Translations under genes and position numbers: made by a program
Notes under the pieces: generated by a model
What the model was told of the DNA's origin: nothing
What the model saw: only the letters and a program-made list of their open reading frames with translations
The model's database searches: none
DNA from: an uncultured Prevotella sp.
GTDB lineage: Bacteria > Bacteroidota > Bacteroidia > Bacteroidales > Bacteroidaceae
Length of the DNA stretch: 62,651 nt
Assembly (NCBI GenBank): GCA_934230115.1
Contig: CAKQEI010000004.1
Location: 1-62,651, forward strand
Reading direction: 5' to 3'
Shown: positions 40,265 through 51,016 of the stretch, piece after piece
Layout: each line of letters opens with the position of its first letter
Position numbering within the stretch: the first letter of the stretch is position 1

Positions 40265-42538
40265 TCACAGCGGGTCAACGTCGAAGAACACCGTCATTGC
40301 TGCATAGCGTTTGTCCTGCAGCAAGGCGGCACGGGCTGCTGCCATGTGCCTACGGGCAAGACTTAGGTCGATGCCAAGTTCAAGCTTCAGCACAATCTTG
40401 CGTATCGACTCTGTCTTGACTCTTGCCACAGAGGGTTTGTCTGGACCAAGCACTCGCTCACCAAACGACTGACGCAGACGTGACGCCAACTCAACTGCAG
40501 CCGACTCCACTGTAGACTCATACTTAGAGCGCAAATAGACATAGACGAGATGGAAGAAGGGTGGGTAACTGAACATGCGGCGTTCCTCAAGCAAGTCGCG
40601 CGAGAAGGAGGCGAAATCGCCCGTCACTACCTGATGAATCACAGGCAAATCGGCACTCTTCGTTTGCAGTATCACCAGTCCTTGCTCTCCTCTTCGCCCT
40701 GCCCTGCCACTCACCTGCGACAGCATCATGAAGGCATGTTCGTAGGCACGGAAGTCGGGATAGTTGAGCATGGTGTCGGCATTGAGAATGCCCACCACGG
40801 ACACATTGCCAAAGTCGAGTCCCTTCGAAATCATCTGCGTGCCAATGAGTATGTCTGTGCGTCCGTTGGAGAAGTCGTTTATGATGCGCGAATAGGCATT
40901 GCGCGAGCGGGTGGTGTCTAGATCCATTCGGAATATTCGGGCTTCTGGAAACAGCTCTCTCACACGGTCTTCTATCTTCTCGGTGCCATAGCCACGCCCT
41001 ATAAGTTCGGTGCTCTCGCAGTTAGGACATTGCCGGGGCACGGCATAGGTGAATCCGCAATAATGGCATGTGAGCACATTCATCGAGCGATGATAAGTGA
41101 GCGACACGTCACAATTCTTGCACTTAGGCACCCATCCGCACACCTTGCACTCCACCATCGGGGCAAAGCCACGGCGGTTCTGAAACAGAATCACTTGCTT
41201 GCGGTTGCTCAGAGCCGAGCGCATAGCCTCAAGCAAGTCGGGCGAGAACGCTCCGCGCATCATCTTGCGGCGGTAGAGGTCCTTGGTGTCAACCACCTTT
41301 ATCTCGGGCATTGCCACATTGCGATAGCGTGTGGTGAGCTGCACATATCCGTATTTGCCCGTGGTTGCGTTGTAATAACTCTCCATCGAGGGTGTGGCTG
41401 TGCCGAGCAGCACCTTTGCTCCTTCATACATTCTTGCAAGCATTATGGCTGCCGAACGCGCATGATAGCGCGGGGCAGGGTCTTGCTGCTTGAAGGATGT
41501 CTCATGCTCCTCGTCCACTATTACGAGTCCAAGGTGTGTGAAAGGCAGGAATACCGCCGAGCGCGCGCCGAGAATCACGTCGTAAGGTTCATCCGACAGC
41601 TGCTTCTTCCATATCTCCACACGCTCAGCGTCGCTATACTTTGAGTGATAGATGCCAAGACGCGAGCCAAACACATGTTGCAGCCGGCGTGTCATCTGCA
41701 CCGTCAGAGCTATCTCTGGCAGCAGATAAAGCACCTGCCTACCCTCGTCAATTGCTTTCTGAATAAGATGTATGTAGATTTCTGTCTTGCCGCTCGACGT
41801 CACACCATGCAGCAACACCACGTTCTTGCTCATGAACTGCACCCCTATCTGGTTCATGGCATCCTGCTGTGCCTCGCTCAACGGCTGTATGTGTTCGGGA
41901 TGATACTCTCCTCCTCCACCTATACGCCCCACCTCACGGTAGTAAACCTCAAGAAACTTTCGGCTTATGAGTTGGCGAAGCACAGCGTCCGAGGCACCTG
42001 AGGCGTTGAGCAACTCGTCGCAAGCCACATCTTGTATATGGTCGGGCGGCGTATCGCCGTCTATCTGGTCCCAATGCGACAGTTGCAGATAGGTGTTGAA
42101 GGTCTGCTGTTGCTTTAGTGCCTTGCCAAGTATGGTCAATGCAAGATGCAGGTTCTGCTCTGTGCGCAGATTGGCAGGCAGCGTCACACAGCGCACAGTC
42201 TTTGGACGATAGTTCTCCTCTGCCTTCAGTCCGGCAGGAAGAGCCGCCTTAAACACATCGCCAAGTGCCGACATGTAATAAGTCGATATCCATTGCCACA
42301 GCCTTAACTGCCGCTCAAGCAACACAGGCTCCTGATCTATCACCTGCAAGATGTCGCGCGTCTCGAAGTCGGGCTTCACGTCATGCGTACGCACAGCCAT
42401 GGCGGTGTAGGTCTTCGACTTTCCCAATGGCACAAGTACGCGCACACCAAGCCTCACCCCTCCGGCAAGGCTCGCCGGAAGAGAGTAAGTGAATGTGCCC
42501 TCCAAGGGCAATGGAAGTATTACGTCAACGTAGTGCAT
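40265..42538 (-). CDS. priA: Primosomal protein N' (replication-restart helicase PriA)
   Basis: A 757-residue DExH helicase that reloads the replisome at stalled forks. N-terminal 3'-end-binding domain (1-110, MHYVDVILPLPLEGTFTYSL), Walker A GVTSSGKTEIY with Lys251, DEEH box (LVIVDEEHE), and the zinc-binding insertion with paired cysteines (CKVCGWVPKCKNC ... CHYCG ... CPNC), then helicase motifs IV-VI (SGRAGRRGEQG). Start at MHYVDV matches family N-termini and lies 7 bases after the upstream 7TM-HD gene stop, so the two form an operon; a longer reading would overlap that gene. Confidence 0.95.
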   Translation of the reverse strand: MHYVDVILPLPLEGTFTYSLPASLAGGVRLGVRVLVPLGKSKTYTAMAVRTHDVKPDFETRDILQVIDQEPVLLERQLRLWQWISTYYMSALGDVFKAALPAGLKAEENYRPKTVRCVTLPANLRTEQNLHLALTILGKALKQQQTFNTYLQLSHWDQIDGDTPPDHIQDVACDELLNASGASDAVLRQLISRKFLEVYYREVGRIGGGGEYHPEHIQPLSEAQQDAMNQIGVQFMSKNVVLLHGVTSSGKTEIYIHLIQKAIDEGRQVLYLLPEIALTVQMTRRLQHVFGSRLGIYHSKYSDAERVEIWKKQLSDEPYDVILGARSAVFLPFTHLGLVIVDEEHETSFKQQDPAPRYHARSAAIMLARMYEGAKVLLGTATPSMESYYNATTGKYGYVQLTTRYRNVAMPEIKVVDTKDLYRRKMMRGAFSPDLLEAMRSALSNRKQVILFQNRRGFAPMVECKVCGWVPKCKNCDVSLTYHRSMNVLTCHYCGFTYAVPRQCPNCESTELIGRGYGTEKIEDRVRELFPEARIFRMDLDTTRSRNAYSRIINDFSNGRTDILIGTQMISKGLDFGNVSVVGILNADTMLNYPDFRAYEHAFMMLSQVSGRAGRRGEQGLVILQTKSADLPVIHQVVTGDFASFSRDLLEERRMFSYPPFFHLVYVYLRSKYESTVESAAVELASRLRQSFGERVLGPDKPSVARVKTESIRKIVLKLELGIDLSLARRHMAAARAALLQDKRYAAMTVFFDVDPL

Positions 42539-42545
42539 AAGTTCC

Positions 42546-44597
42546 CTATTTCTTAGGCTCAGGATAAGAGATTCGCGTGTGATAGATAGCCTTAAGGCGT
42601 TCGATAAGCACAAGCTTGGCAAGTGCTATGTCGCGGAACGTGATGGGACACTCGCGGAAATAGCCTTCGCTCACGTCGCCATCGATTATCTTGTTCACGA
42701 GGTTGGAGATTGTCTCCTCGGTGTATTCGGGCAACGAGCGCGAGGCTGCCTCCACTCCGTCGGCTATCATTAGTATGGCCTGTTCACGTGTGAAGGGATT
42801 AGGACCTGGATATTGGAATGAAGCCGGGTCTACATCCTCGTCGGGATGCTCGTTCTTATATTTAATGTAGAAGTACTTGGTTATTCCCGTGCCATGATGG
42901 GTCACTATGAAGTCGCGTATTATCGTTGGCAGATTCTCGCGCTCTGCTATCTTAGCCCCCTCCACCACATGGTTGATGATGATACGCGCACTCTCACGAT
43001 ACGACATGTTGTCATGCGGATTCACGCCTGCCTGGTTCTCGGTGAAGAACACGGGGTCTACCATCTTGCCTATGTCGTGATACAGAGCGCCAGTACGCAC
43101 AAGCAGCGAGTTGGCTCCTATCTTGTTGGCTATCTCGGCAGCAAGATTTCCCACAGTGATGGAGTGCTGGAATGTGCCTGGAGCCACCTCCGAGAGATTG
43201 CGCAGAATGCCTCGGTTGGTGTTTGAAAGCTCAAAGAGCGTCACACTCGACACGAAACCAAACATCTTCTCAATAATATACATCAGCGGATACGACAGCA
43301 GCAGGAACACTCCGTTTATAACGAAATGATAGTACATGTCGGGATCCATAAGCGTGAACTCACTGTCTTGAACAAGCTGCAACGCGAAATACACCAAGGC
43401 GCTGCCGAGGGCCACGAGTATGCCTGTCTTGAACACCTGGGCACGTCGGGTAAGCTCGCGCAAGGAGTAGATGGCTATAAGTCCTGCCACAATCTGGATG
43501 ATGATGAACTCATACTGGTACTTCACGGCTATGGTGCAAATGAGTATCATTGTTACATGCGTGATAAACGCCGTGCGCGAATCCATAAACACTCTCACGA
43601 ATATTGGAGCCATGGCAAAAGGCACGATGTAGACACTCATGTAGTTGTGGCGCATCATCAGCGACACTATCACGGGGAATAGCGTCATCAGCGTGTAGAG
43701 CATGGCTATGGCGCGCGGCTTGTTGAAGTAGTCGCGGCGGAAGAGCGCAAGATACATGGTGAAGAGCACAAGCATGAGCGTCACGAATATCACCTGTCCT
43801 ATGAAGGTGCTCGTTATCTCGTTCTGTGTGGCTGAGCGGCGTTGCATCTCTCGCTCGAAGGAGTTGAGCACACGATAGGTGTATTCGTCCACTATGTCGC
43901 CACGGTCAATCACCTTCTGTCCGCTCATCACCATTCCGCTTGCGGGAGGTATCGACGACAGCAGGTCGTTTTTCTCCGTCTCCGACCTTTCCTTGTTATA
44001 CACAAGGTTTGGCTCTATATAGTTGTTCAGGTTGCAGCGTTGCAATATTGGGCGCTGCTCTGCCACATAAGGGTCGGCGAACAGTTGCTCGTAGGCCGAG
44101 AGTGTGGAATAGAAATCTGTAAGAGGCGTGCTCTGAGCGTTGTTGCCTATCACCACACGCACCATAGTGGAGGAGTCGTTGTATATCTCGTTATACTCAG
44201 GCGTGTCCATGATGCCTGCCTGATAGAGCCTTTGCAGACGCTTGGCAATGATGCCCACATACTCATGTGGCAAACCGGGGATTCCGTTGCGGAAGTCGTT
44301 GGTGAATTTCTCCACTTCCTTGGTCTCCACTGTCTGGTCGTAGTTGTAGTAGGGCTGATAGGTCTCAAGCAGCGAGTCCTCCTGTTCCTTCATGGCCTCA
44401 TCGGTCTTGTAGATAGGAAAATCGAACTTGGCTATAAACGAGCCATACATCCACGGCTTGCCCACATCGTAGCGGAAGCGTTGGCTTTCGTTGCGAGGCA
44501 AGAACCACACTATGAGCGTCACGGTGACGACAATCAGAGCCATTCGGCTGAGAAGATTGCGCCAAAAACGGCGGTTGTTATTGTCAATTCTGTACAT
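42546..44597 (-). CDS. 7TM-HD family phosphohydrolase (PgpH-like)
   Basis: A 683-residue inner-membrane protein. One N-terminal span (about 18-36) leads into an extracytoplasmic 7TMR-HDED domain (about 40-270), then seven membrane spans (about 275-460) and a cytoplasmic HD domain with LYHDIGK near residue 506 and FIVTHHGTG further on. The best-known member, PgpH of Firmicutes, hydrolyses cyclic di-AMP to pApA; the activity in Bacteroidales is inferred from architecture. Cotranscribed with priA (7-base gap). Divergent from gltX, with the shared 106-base gap carrying promoters both ways. Confidence 0.9.
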   Translation of the reverse strand: MYRIDNNNRRFWRNLLSRMALIVVTVTLIVWFLPRNESQRFRYDVGKPWMYGSFIAKFDFPIYKTDEAMKEQEDSLLETYQPYYNYDQTVETKEVEKFTNDFRNGIPGLPHEYVGIIAKRLQRLYQAGIMDTPEYNEIYNDSSTMVRVVIGNNAQSTPLTDFYSTLSAYEQLFADPYVAEQRPILQRCNLNNYIEPNLVYNKERSETEKNDLLSSIPPASGMVMSGQKVIDRGDIVDEYTYRVLNSFEREMQRRSATQNEITSTFIGQVIFVTLMLVLFTMYLALFRRDYFNKPRAIAMLYTLMTLFPVIVSLMMRHNYMSVYIVPFAMAPIFVRVFMDSRTAFITHVTMILICTIAVKYQYEFIIIQIVAGLIAIYSLRELTRRAQVFKTGILVALGSALVYFALQLVQDSEFTLMDPDMYYHFVINGVFLLLSYPLMYIIEKMFGFVSSVTLFELSNTNRGILRNLSEVAPGTFQHSITVGNLAAEIANKIGANSLLVRTGALYHDIGKMVDPVFFTENQAGVNPHDNMSYRESARIIINHVVEGAKIAERENLPTIIRDFIVTHHGTGITKYFYIKYKNEHPDEDVDPASFQYPGPNPFTREQAILMIADGVEAASRSLPEYTEETISNLVNKIIDGDVSEGYFRECPITFRDIALAKLVLIERLKAIYHTRISYPEPKK

Positions 44598-44667
44598 ACC
44601 TTAGTGTATTTAAATAATTCAGACTGCAATATTACAAAAAAAATGTGAATATCGTGGAAAAATGTAC

Positions 44668-44675
44668 TACCTTTG
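44668..44675 (+). promoter_or_regulatory. -7 element of the gltX-waaA operon
   Basis: TACCTTTG, perfect match, 28 bases before the gltX start codon, giving a very short leader. Confidence 0.65.
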
Positions 44676-44703
44676 TATCGAAAACAAAAAAACTCAACAT
44701 ATT

Positions 44704-46221
44704 ATGTCAGATAGAAAAGTGAGGGTGCGCTTCGCACCAAGTCCTACAGGACCCCTGCACATCGGTGGTGTGCGTACAGCATTGTATAACTATCTCTTCG
44801 CGCGTCAGCATGGCGGCGACCTCGTTTTCCGTATTGAGGACACCGACTCTAACCGTTTCGTTCCTGGAGCCGAAGACTACATTATAGAGTCGTTCCGCTG
44901 GCTCGGCATCAAGTTCGACGAGGGCGTAAGCTTCGGTGGCGAGCATGGTCCTTACCGCCAGAGCGAGCGCCGTGCCATCTACAAGAAATACGTAGAGCAG
45001 CTTCTTGCCGACGACAAGGCCTACATCGCCTTCGACACTCCCGAGCAGCTTGAGGCTAAGCGCAGCGAGATACAGAACTTCCAGTACGACGCTCACACCC
45101 GTATGCAGATGACCAACTCGCTCACTCTCCCCAAGGAGGAAGTGGAGCGTCGCATCGCCGACGGCGAGCAGTATGTAGTGCGCTTTAAGGTTGAACCGGG
45201 CATCGAGGTACACGTGAACGACATGATTCGCGGTGATGTGAAGATCAAGAGCGACATTCTCGACGACAAGGTGCTCTACAAAAGTGCCGACGAATTGCCT
45301 ACTTATCACTTGGCAAACATCGTCGACGACCACCTTATGGAAATCACCCACGTCATCCGTGGCGAGGAGTGGTTGCCTTCGGCTCCGCTTCATGTGCTCC
45401 TCTATCGTGCTTTCGGCTGGGAGGACACCATGCCTACATTCGCCCATCTGCCGCTGCTCCTTAAGCCAGAAGGCAAGGGCAAGCTCTCTAAGCGCGACGG
45501 CGACCGCCTTGGTTTCCCAGTATTCCCGCTTGAGTGGCACGACCCTAAGACTGGCGACATATCTTCAGGCTACCGCGAGAGTGGCTATTTCCCCGAGGCT
45601 GTAGTCAACTTCCTCGCCCTGCTTGGATGGAACCCAGGCACAGAGCAGGAGTTGTTCTCGCTCGACGAGCTCGTCAACCTCTTCGACATTCATAAGTGTT
45701 CAAAGGCAGGCGCACGCTTCGACTTCCAGAAGGGCATGTGGTTCAACCACGAGTACATGCTGCGCAAGTCGAACGAGGAGATTGCAAACCTCTTCGCTCC
45801 CATCGTTGCCAACAACGGTGTAGACGAGTCGATGGAGCGCATCACTCAAGTTGTGGCCATGATGAAGGACCGTGTGAGCTTCGTCAAGGAGCTTTGGCCA
45901 TTGTGCTCGTTCTTCTTCATCGCGCCTACAGAGTACGACGCAAAGACAGCTAAGAAGCGCTGGAAGGAAGACTCTGCCAAGGTTATGGGCGAGCTTGCCG
46001 ACGTGCTTGAGTCTATCGACGACTTCTCTATCGAGGGCCAGGAGCCTATCGTGATGAAGTGGGTAGAAGACAAGGGCTACAAGCTCGGCGACGTCATGAA
46101 CGCCTTCCGTCTTGCCCTCGTGGGCATCGGCAAGGGTCCGGGCATGTTCGACATTTCTGCTTTCCTCGGCAAGGAGGAGACTATCAAGCGTCTGCGCAAG
46201 GCTATCGAGGTGTTGGGATAA
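44704..46221 (+). CDS. gltX: Glutamate--tRNA ligase
   Basis: A 505-residue class I aminoacyl-tRNA synthetase that charges tRNA-Glu. The HIGH motif is HIGG in [16 protein letters not shown] (13-28), the KMSKS counterpart is KLSKR in [10 protein letters not shown], and the bacterial discriminating-type anticodon-binding helices follow. Start at [12 protein letters not shown] is placed by the family and by the -7 element just upstream; an in-frame ATG 42 bases earlier lies within the promoter. waaA follows after 39 bases. Confidence 0.95.
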   Translation: MSDRKVRVRFAPSPTGPLHIGGVRTALYNYLFARQHGGDLVFRIEDTDSNRFVPGAEDYIIESFRWLGIKFDEGVSFGGEHGPYRQSERRAIYKKYVEQLLADDKAYIAFDTPEQLEAKRSEIQNFQYDAHTRMQMTNSLTLPKEEVERRIADGEQYVVRFKVEPGIEVHVNDMIRGDVKIKSDILDDKVLYKSADELPTYHLANIVDDHLMEITHVIRGEEWLPSAPLHVLLYRAFGWEDTMPTFAHLPLLLKPEGKGKLSKRDGDRLGFPVFPLEWHDPKTGDISSGYRESGYFPEAVVNFLALLGWNPGTEQELFSLDELVNLFDIHKCSKAGARFDFQKGMWFNHEYMLRKSNEEIANLFAPIVANNGVDESMERITQVVAMMKDRVSFVKELWPLCSFFFIAPTEYDAKTAKKRWKEDSAKVMGELADVLESIDDFSIEGQEPIVMKWVEDKGYKLGDVMNAFRLALVGIGKGPGMFDISAFLGKEETIKRLRKAIEVLG

Positions 46222-46260
46222 TAATCCCACACCTTCATTAAGGTGCAAAACTTTTCGATT

Positions 46261-47505
46261 ATGTATAACATTGCAATTTACCTGTATCTCATTGGCGTTG
46301 CCATAGCAAGTCTCTTCAACGAGAAGGTGCGCAAGATGTGGCGTGGCGAGCGGCAGGCTATAAAGATACTTAAGGAGAAGGTCGACCCCACAGCCCAATA
46401 TGTGTGGTTTCATGCTGCCTCGCTCGGCGAATTTGAGCAGGGCCGCCCATTGATGGAGCACCTACGACAGGAGCACCCAGAATACAAGATTCTGCTCACG
46501 TTCTTCTCGCCCTCAGGCTATGAGGTGCGCAAGGACTATAAAGGAGCCGACATCGTGTGCTATCTGCCCCTGGACACCATACGCAACTCACGACGATTCC
46601 TGCGTGCCGTGCGTCCCGTTATGGCTTTCTTCATTAAGTATGAGTTCTGGTACAACTATTTCCACATACTGCAACATCGTGGAGTGCCTGTCTACAGCGT
46701 GTCGTGCATATTCCGACCTAACCAGATCTTCTTCCGTTGGTATGGCAAGCAGTACGCTCGTGTGCTGCATTGTGTCACCAAGTTCTTCGTGCAGAACGAG
46801 GAGAGCCAACAGCTTCTTCAGGGCATAGGTATCGACCGCTCCGAGGTTGTGGGCGACACTCGCTTCGACCGTGTATTGCAGATACGCGACGCCGCAAAGC
46901 ACTTGCCTATAGTAGAGGCTTTCCGCTATGGCTCTGTTGGAGGAAATTCAGAGGGCACACCCATCAAGACATTTGTTGCAGGCTCATCATGGGGTCCCGA
47001 CGAGGATATCTTCATCCGCTATTTCAACGAGCGTCACGACTGGCGACTCATCATCGCACCTCATGTCATTAACGAGGAACATCTTCAGCAGATTCTATCG
47101 AAACTGCAACGCAAGACAGTACGCTACACTCAGACCACTCCCGAGGAGGCCGCCCAAGCCGAATGTCTCATCATCGACTGCTTCGGTCTGCTATCCTCTA
47201 TATATAATTATGGTGACGTGGCTTACGTTGGCGGAGGTTTCGGTGTAGGCATCCACAATGTGCTTGAGGCTGCCGTATGGCACATGCCCGTGTTCTTCGG
47301 TCCCAACAACAAGCATTTCCAGGAGGCCCAATGGCTGCTTCAGTCAAAAGGTGGCATAGAAATCATGTCGTTCGACGACTTCAAGATTCAGATGGACCGC
47401 TTCATCGCTGCACCTGGGCTTATAAGAGAGCGAGGCAACGCTGCGGCAAAAGTTGTGGAGGAACACACTGGAGCCACTATGCGAGTGATGAACGATTGCT
47501 TCTGA
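46261..47505 (+). CDS. waaA: 3-deoxy-D-manno-octulosonic acid transferase (Kdo transferase)
   Basis: A 414-residue membrane-anchored GT-B glycosyltransferase that adds Kdo to lipid A precursor at the inner face of the cytoplasmic membrane. N-terminal membrane anchor (MYNIAIYLYLIGVAIASLF), the conserved FHAASLGEFEQGRPL segment with the catalytic Glu, IKYEFWYNYF, a GDTRFDRV motif, and the C-terminal YVGGGFGVGIHNVLEAA CMP-Kdo site. Start at MYNIAIY fits the anchor. It shares a transcript with gltX and ends at a terminator. Confidence 0.95.
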   Translation: MYNIAIYLYLIGVAIASLFNEKVRKMWRGERQAIKILKEKVDPTAQYVWFHAASLGEFEQGRPLMEHLRQEHPEYKILLTFFSPSGYEVRKDYKGADIVCYLPLDTIRNSRRFLRAVRPVMAFFIKYEFWYNYFHILQHRGVPVYSVSCIFRPNQIFFRWYGKQYARVLHCVTKFFVQNEESQQLLQGIGIDRSEVVGDTRFDRVLQIRDAAKHLPIVEAFRYGSVGGNSEGTPIKTFVAGSSWGPDEDIFIRYFNERHDWRLIIAPHVINEEHLQQILSKLQRKTVRYTQTTPEEAAQAECLIIDCFGLLSSIYNYGDVAYVGGGFGVGIHNVLEAAVWHMPVFFGPNNKHFQEAQWLLQSKGGIEIMSFDDFKIQMDRFIAAPGLIRERGNAAAKVVEEHTGATMRVMNDCF

Positions 47506-47512
47506 TTCATAT

Positions 47513-47570
47513 AAAAAAAACACAGACAAAAGTAAAAACATTGCTTTACTATTGCCTGTGTTTTTTTATT
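47513..47570. terminator. Bidirectional terminator between waaA and the adhesin gene
   Basis: A-tract, stem AAAACACAG ... CTGTGTTTT (47517-47525 / 47556-47564) extended by an inner AAAGTAAA/TTTACT pairing, then T-tract; works for both convergent genes. Confidence 0.85.
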
Positions 47571-47611
47571 TTCAAATAGCAAGCCGTATTAAGATTGCTA
47601 TATATTCTCAT

Positions 47612-50600
47612 TTATTTCACTACTATCTTCTTTCCTTCCACAACATATACACCAGGCTTGAGCCCACCCATATTGTTGGTCTGCGTCTTCATGCGCACTC
47701 CATCAATGGTGTATACGTCAAACTTATGTCCATTTGCCACAATCTCGCCTATTCCAGTAGGCTCGCTGTGAAGTGTGGCAGGTGCCGATTCGTTGTCGTC
47801 GGCATAAACAGCTGTCACCTGATAGAGATAGTATCCGTTTGCCGTACCCTCGTCGGTATAAGCAAGCTCTGAAGTAGAACCGAGCAACTTACCGTCTCTA
47901 TACACATTGTATTTTACTGGCTTACCACCGCCTACATGATAGGTCACATCATCAATCATAAGGATATAGGCAGTTTCTGCCGGTGTCACATTGCGTATGG
48001 CAAAATGCTTTGCACCCTCTGGCAAGTCGGCTGTTATCTCCTGCCAGCTACCACCAGCCACCTCTACAGTCTTCAACAGTTCGAAGTTGTTGATGTCGGT
48101 GTCGCTCGTTGAATAACGTATTTCCACCTTCTGTTTCAAATCTACCAATTCGCCTGTCATCTGGTTTGTGGCAGTCACATTGTTGGCATAGAAGCTGATA
48201 GTCTGAGCGTCGCCGGGAAGAGCCGGACTGATGAGCCAGTCGTCATTATCCACAGTCTCCATATCAAAGGTGTAGATATTCATTATTGTACCGTGAACAG
48301 ATGCGAGGAACTGGTTGCCTCCATGAGCATTGAAGGTGTTGATGCCACCCGATGTCAAATCCACCCCACCGAAGTCATGCGGATTGAACACAATATAGGC
48401 AAATGGCTCACCCTGGTTCTCATACATAATCTCATTACCGTTTCCGTCGTATACAAAATCACCTGCCGAGAGGCCTTCGTCGCCATCAAATGATGTCCAT
48501 TCTCCAAAATCATAGAATTCCCACGGTGTGTAATCCTCGAAACCTTCGGTCTTGGCAGTCAAAGCCAACGGTTCGTCCCAAGCAATCACAACATTCTCAC
48601 CTATTGTCTCGGCACGCAAGTTGCGCACTGGTTGCAAGTCGGGGGCTTCCACAAGCAGAATCTTCACAGCCTCATTGTTGCCTGCCATATTGTCGCCGTC
48701 TGCCTCAACAACAGCCTTTATAGCCAATTCGCTTGCTTCCTCAAGCTTGTCAACCTTATAATCAAACTCAAACACGCGCACGTCCAACGCATTGATAGGC
48801 TCATCCTGCTTAAGCTCTTCCACCTGACTGCCGTTCACATAGAGCTTCAGCTTATATGTGTCTACTGTCTCACTGCCTACGTTAGCTACTTTCACACGTA
48901 CCTTTGTCGATTCATTTCGCTTCACCTTCTTATCCGTCTCAACCTCAGCAGCAAGGTCCTTGGCCGCAAAGTCGCCAATGCGTATATTATCCAAGTACAG
49001 CATCTTCTGTTCTTTGACATCCGACATATCCGTCAATGTGAATATTATCTGCACATATCGCTCACCCAAGAAAGCCGAGAGGTCGTGCCAGTTGGTTGTC
49101 CAATGGTCGTCTGCCTCGCTGATTTCCTGCTTTTTGAGCACTACCGGCTCCTTGCCAGGAGCTTTAGCCAAAACAGTGAAGGTTCCCGACTTTGTGCTTG
49201 TCATCTGCTTATAGGCAAGCATCGGATGCGTTGTTCCTGCCAATGATATCTTGAATGTCTTCACACCAACAGAGTCATTGCAGAATGTTTGCAGATACAG
49301 ACTTCCTCCATCCTCGTCGGCAGCCTCATCTACGGAGCGTCCTGCGCCCGCCATTCCGAATGTTACGCCTTGTCCCTCGCCGAAAGGTATCAGGACATGA
49401 CTCTCCTTGCCACCGGCAAAACTCTCGTGATATGGCACAGTCTCGGGCTTACCCAACAATATAGCGTTAGATATATTGGCACTGGTACTTATACCAGTTG
49501 CGTTTTCAGCTGTAACAGCCAATTCTATCTCCCTTGGATCTCCCTCGTCGGCTCCGAATCCCAAGTCGAAGTTCGTAACACCCTTTTCTGTCTTTGCCAA
49601 CTCTTCTGCCAACTCCGGTTCTCCATAATTGTTGTAGGTGACAGACGATATATGGTATACAACATCATCGGGGAAGAAAGCACCATCATGAGCTGCTTTT
49701 GCAGCATCCCAAGAAAGCACCACCTTAGCAGGATCATCCGAAAGTATCGGATTTTCTGGTGCTGCAGGCAGGTCAAGACCTATATACGTCGAAGTAGTGA
49801 ATGATTCACCATCACCCTCGTCGTTGTAAGGAATTAGAGTGAAAGCGTTAATGCCTGCTGCAGGAATGTCATCCACTGCCACTGTGTTTATGCTGCCTGG
49901 CTTGTCTGTCTTTACGTCAGCCACCAACTTGCCGTTGAGCATGAGCTTTACACCAGACAAAGCCGCCAATGCCGAACCATCGAATGCCTTTTCCGGAGAT
50001 TTGAACTCCACAGTTGCCTTCAATGCAGCCGAGGCATCAGGAGTCACCTTCACATCTGTCACCATAGCTGGAGACTTGGCTTCGGGTGCTGCTGTCACAG
50101 AAATATCATCCACATAGAGTGCTATCGTGAACGGGTCGCTGATTGCGTGGAAACCTATATAGAACACTCCATCTTCAGCAGGCTGTATCTTCTGCACATA
50201 CGACTTATATTCCGTATTCGACACATCCGTAGATTCGAGAACAGTATGTGTCATAGCCTCAACAGTGGCATCTGTGCCGTATTTCACCTCTATGCGCTCA
50301 GGATAAGTATTCTGCACACAGCGCAACTTGAAGTTCACATAATAGCTCTTGCCTGCTTTCAGGTTCAGTCCTGGAGTGATGAGCCAGTCATCTGCTTGGT
50401 TTTTGATGTTGTAGACATACATGGCAGCACCCTCACCATCATGCAAGGAGTGGTTCCACGTGCCGCTCTCGCCATACTGACCTGGTGCTCTGTCGCCATT
50501 GACATCAATCACAGTGAACTGTTCCCATTGGTCGGCCGTATTAAAGTCGGCACTCCACCCTGCATCAAAGACAGCAGAAGCCGACTTATAAGACTTTGCA

Positions 50601-50836
50601 ACCAAAGCATTGCCAACAGCCTTACGATGTTTCTTACCAGTTGTCAAACATGGTGTCAACCGTTTTTCCACAGCATTGTCCCTAACCTTCAGGGATGTTG
50701 CTTCACCATACTTTTTCGCCAACTGCTCAGTGCGATGTCCTTGAACGAGCTTTCTGTCAGTTGTATTCTGGGCATTGGTCAACGGAGTTGCCAACAAGAA
50801 TCCAATGCCGAGGAACAAAGTCTGTTTCTTGTCCAT
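47612..50836 (-). CDS. Large secreted adhesin-like protein (choice-of-anchor J, CARDB, C-terminal sorting tail)
   Basis: A 1074-residue exported protein. Signal peptide (MDKKQTLFLGIGFLLATPLTNAQ); first cleaved-adhesin/choice-of-anchor-J domain about 95-250 (ADDWLITPGLNLKAGKSYYV); fibronectin-III-like repeats about 260-450; a second jelly-roll region about 450-620; a CARDB domain about 635-740 (VRVKVANVGSETVDTYKLKL); a further choice-of-anchor-J domain about 755-960 (DDWLISPALPG); and a C-terminal tail ending KPGVYVVEGKKIVVK, a type IX sorting-signal pattern. Similar proteins in Porphyromonas are gingipain adhesins. Start at MDKKQ is set by the signal peptide; a -7 element lies upstream. Confidence 0.85.
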   Translation of the reverse strand: MDKKQTLFLGIGFLLATPLTNAQNTTDRKLVQGHRTEQLAKKYGEATSLKVRDNAVEKRLTPCLTTGKKHRKAVGNALVAKSYKSASAVFDAGWSADFNTADQWEQFTVIDVNGDRAPGQYGESGTWNHSLHDGEGAAMYVYNIKNQADDWLITPGLNLKAGKSYYVNFKLRCVQNTYPERIEVKYGTDATVEAMTHTVLESTDVSNTEYKSYVQKIQPAEDGVFYIGFHAISDPFTIALYVDDISVTAAPEAKSPAMVTDVKVTPDASAALKATVEFKSPEKAFDGSALAALSGVKLMLNGKLVADVKTDKPGSINTVAVDDIPAAGINAFTLIPYNDEGDGESFTTSTYIGLDLPAAPENPILSDDPAKVVLSWDAAKAAHDGAFFPDDVVYHISSVTYNNYGEPELAEELAKTEKGVTNFDLGFGADEGDPREIELAVTAENATGISTSANISNAILLGKPETVPYHESFAGGKESHVLIPFGEGQGVTFGMAGAGRSVDEAADEDGGSLYLQTFCNDSVGVKTFKISLAGTTHPMLAYKQMTSTKSGTFTVLAKAPGKEPVVLKKQEISEADDHWTTNWHDLSAFLGERYVQIIFTLTDMSDVKEQKMLYLDNIRIGDFAAKDLAAEVETDKKVKRNESTKVRVKVANVGSETVDTYKLKLYVNGSQVEELKQDEPINALDVRVFEFDYKVDKLEEASELAIKAVVEADGDNMAGNNEAVKILLVEAPDLQPVRNLRAETIGENVVIAWDEPLALTAKTEGFEDYTPWEFYDFGEWTSFDGDEGLSAGDFVYDGNGNEIMYENQGEPFAYIVFNPHDFGGVDLTSGGINTFNAHGGNQFLASVHGTIMNIYTFDMETVDNDDWLISPALPGDAQTISFYANNVTATNQMTGELVDLKQKVEIRYSTSDTDINNFELLKTVEVAGGSWQEITADLPEGAKHFAIRNVTPAETAYILMIDDVTYHVGGGKPVKYNVYRDGKLLGSTSELAYTDEGTANGYYLYQVTAVYADDNESAPATLHSEPTGIGEIVANGHKFDVYTIDGVRMKTQTNNMGGLKPGVYVVEGKKIVVK

Positions 50837-50937
50837 AAATTTAAGTTTAATAAGTGAAGTAAAAAACAATAGCACAAGCCCCTTTGCCTCCATGTCCTAA
50901 ACAAACGGCATTCAGCTGCAAACGAAGCAATTTGTTG

Positions 50938-50970
50938 CAAAGATATAACAAATATTTTATATTGTGCAAA
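50938..50970 (-). promoter_or_regulatory. Promoter of the adhesin-like gene
   Basis: Minus strand TTTG (50967-50970), 21-base spacer, TATCTTTG (50938-50945), about 100 bases before the start codon. Confidence 0.65.
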
Positions 50971-51016
50971 TTATATGTATAAAAAGTAGGCAATTTGAAG
51001 TTTGTTATTTGACTTC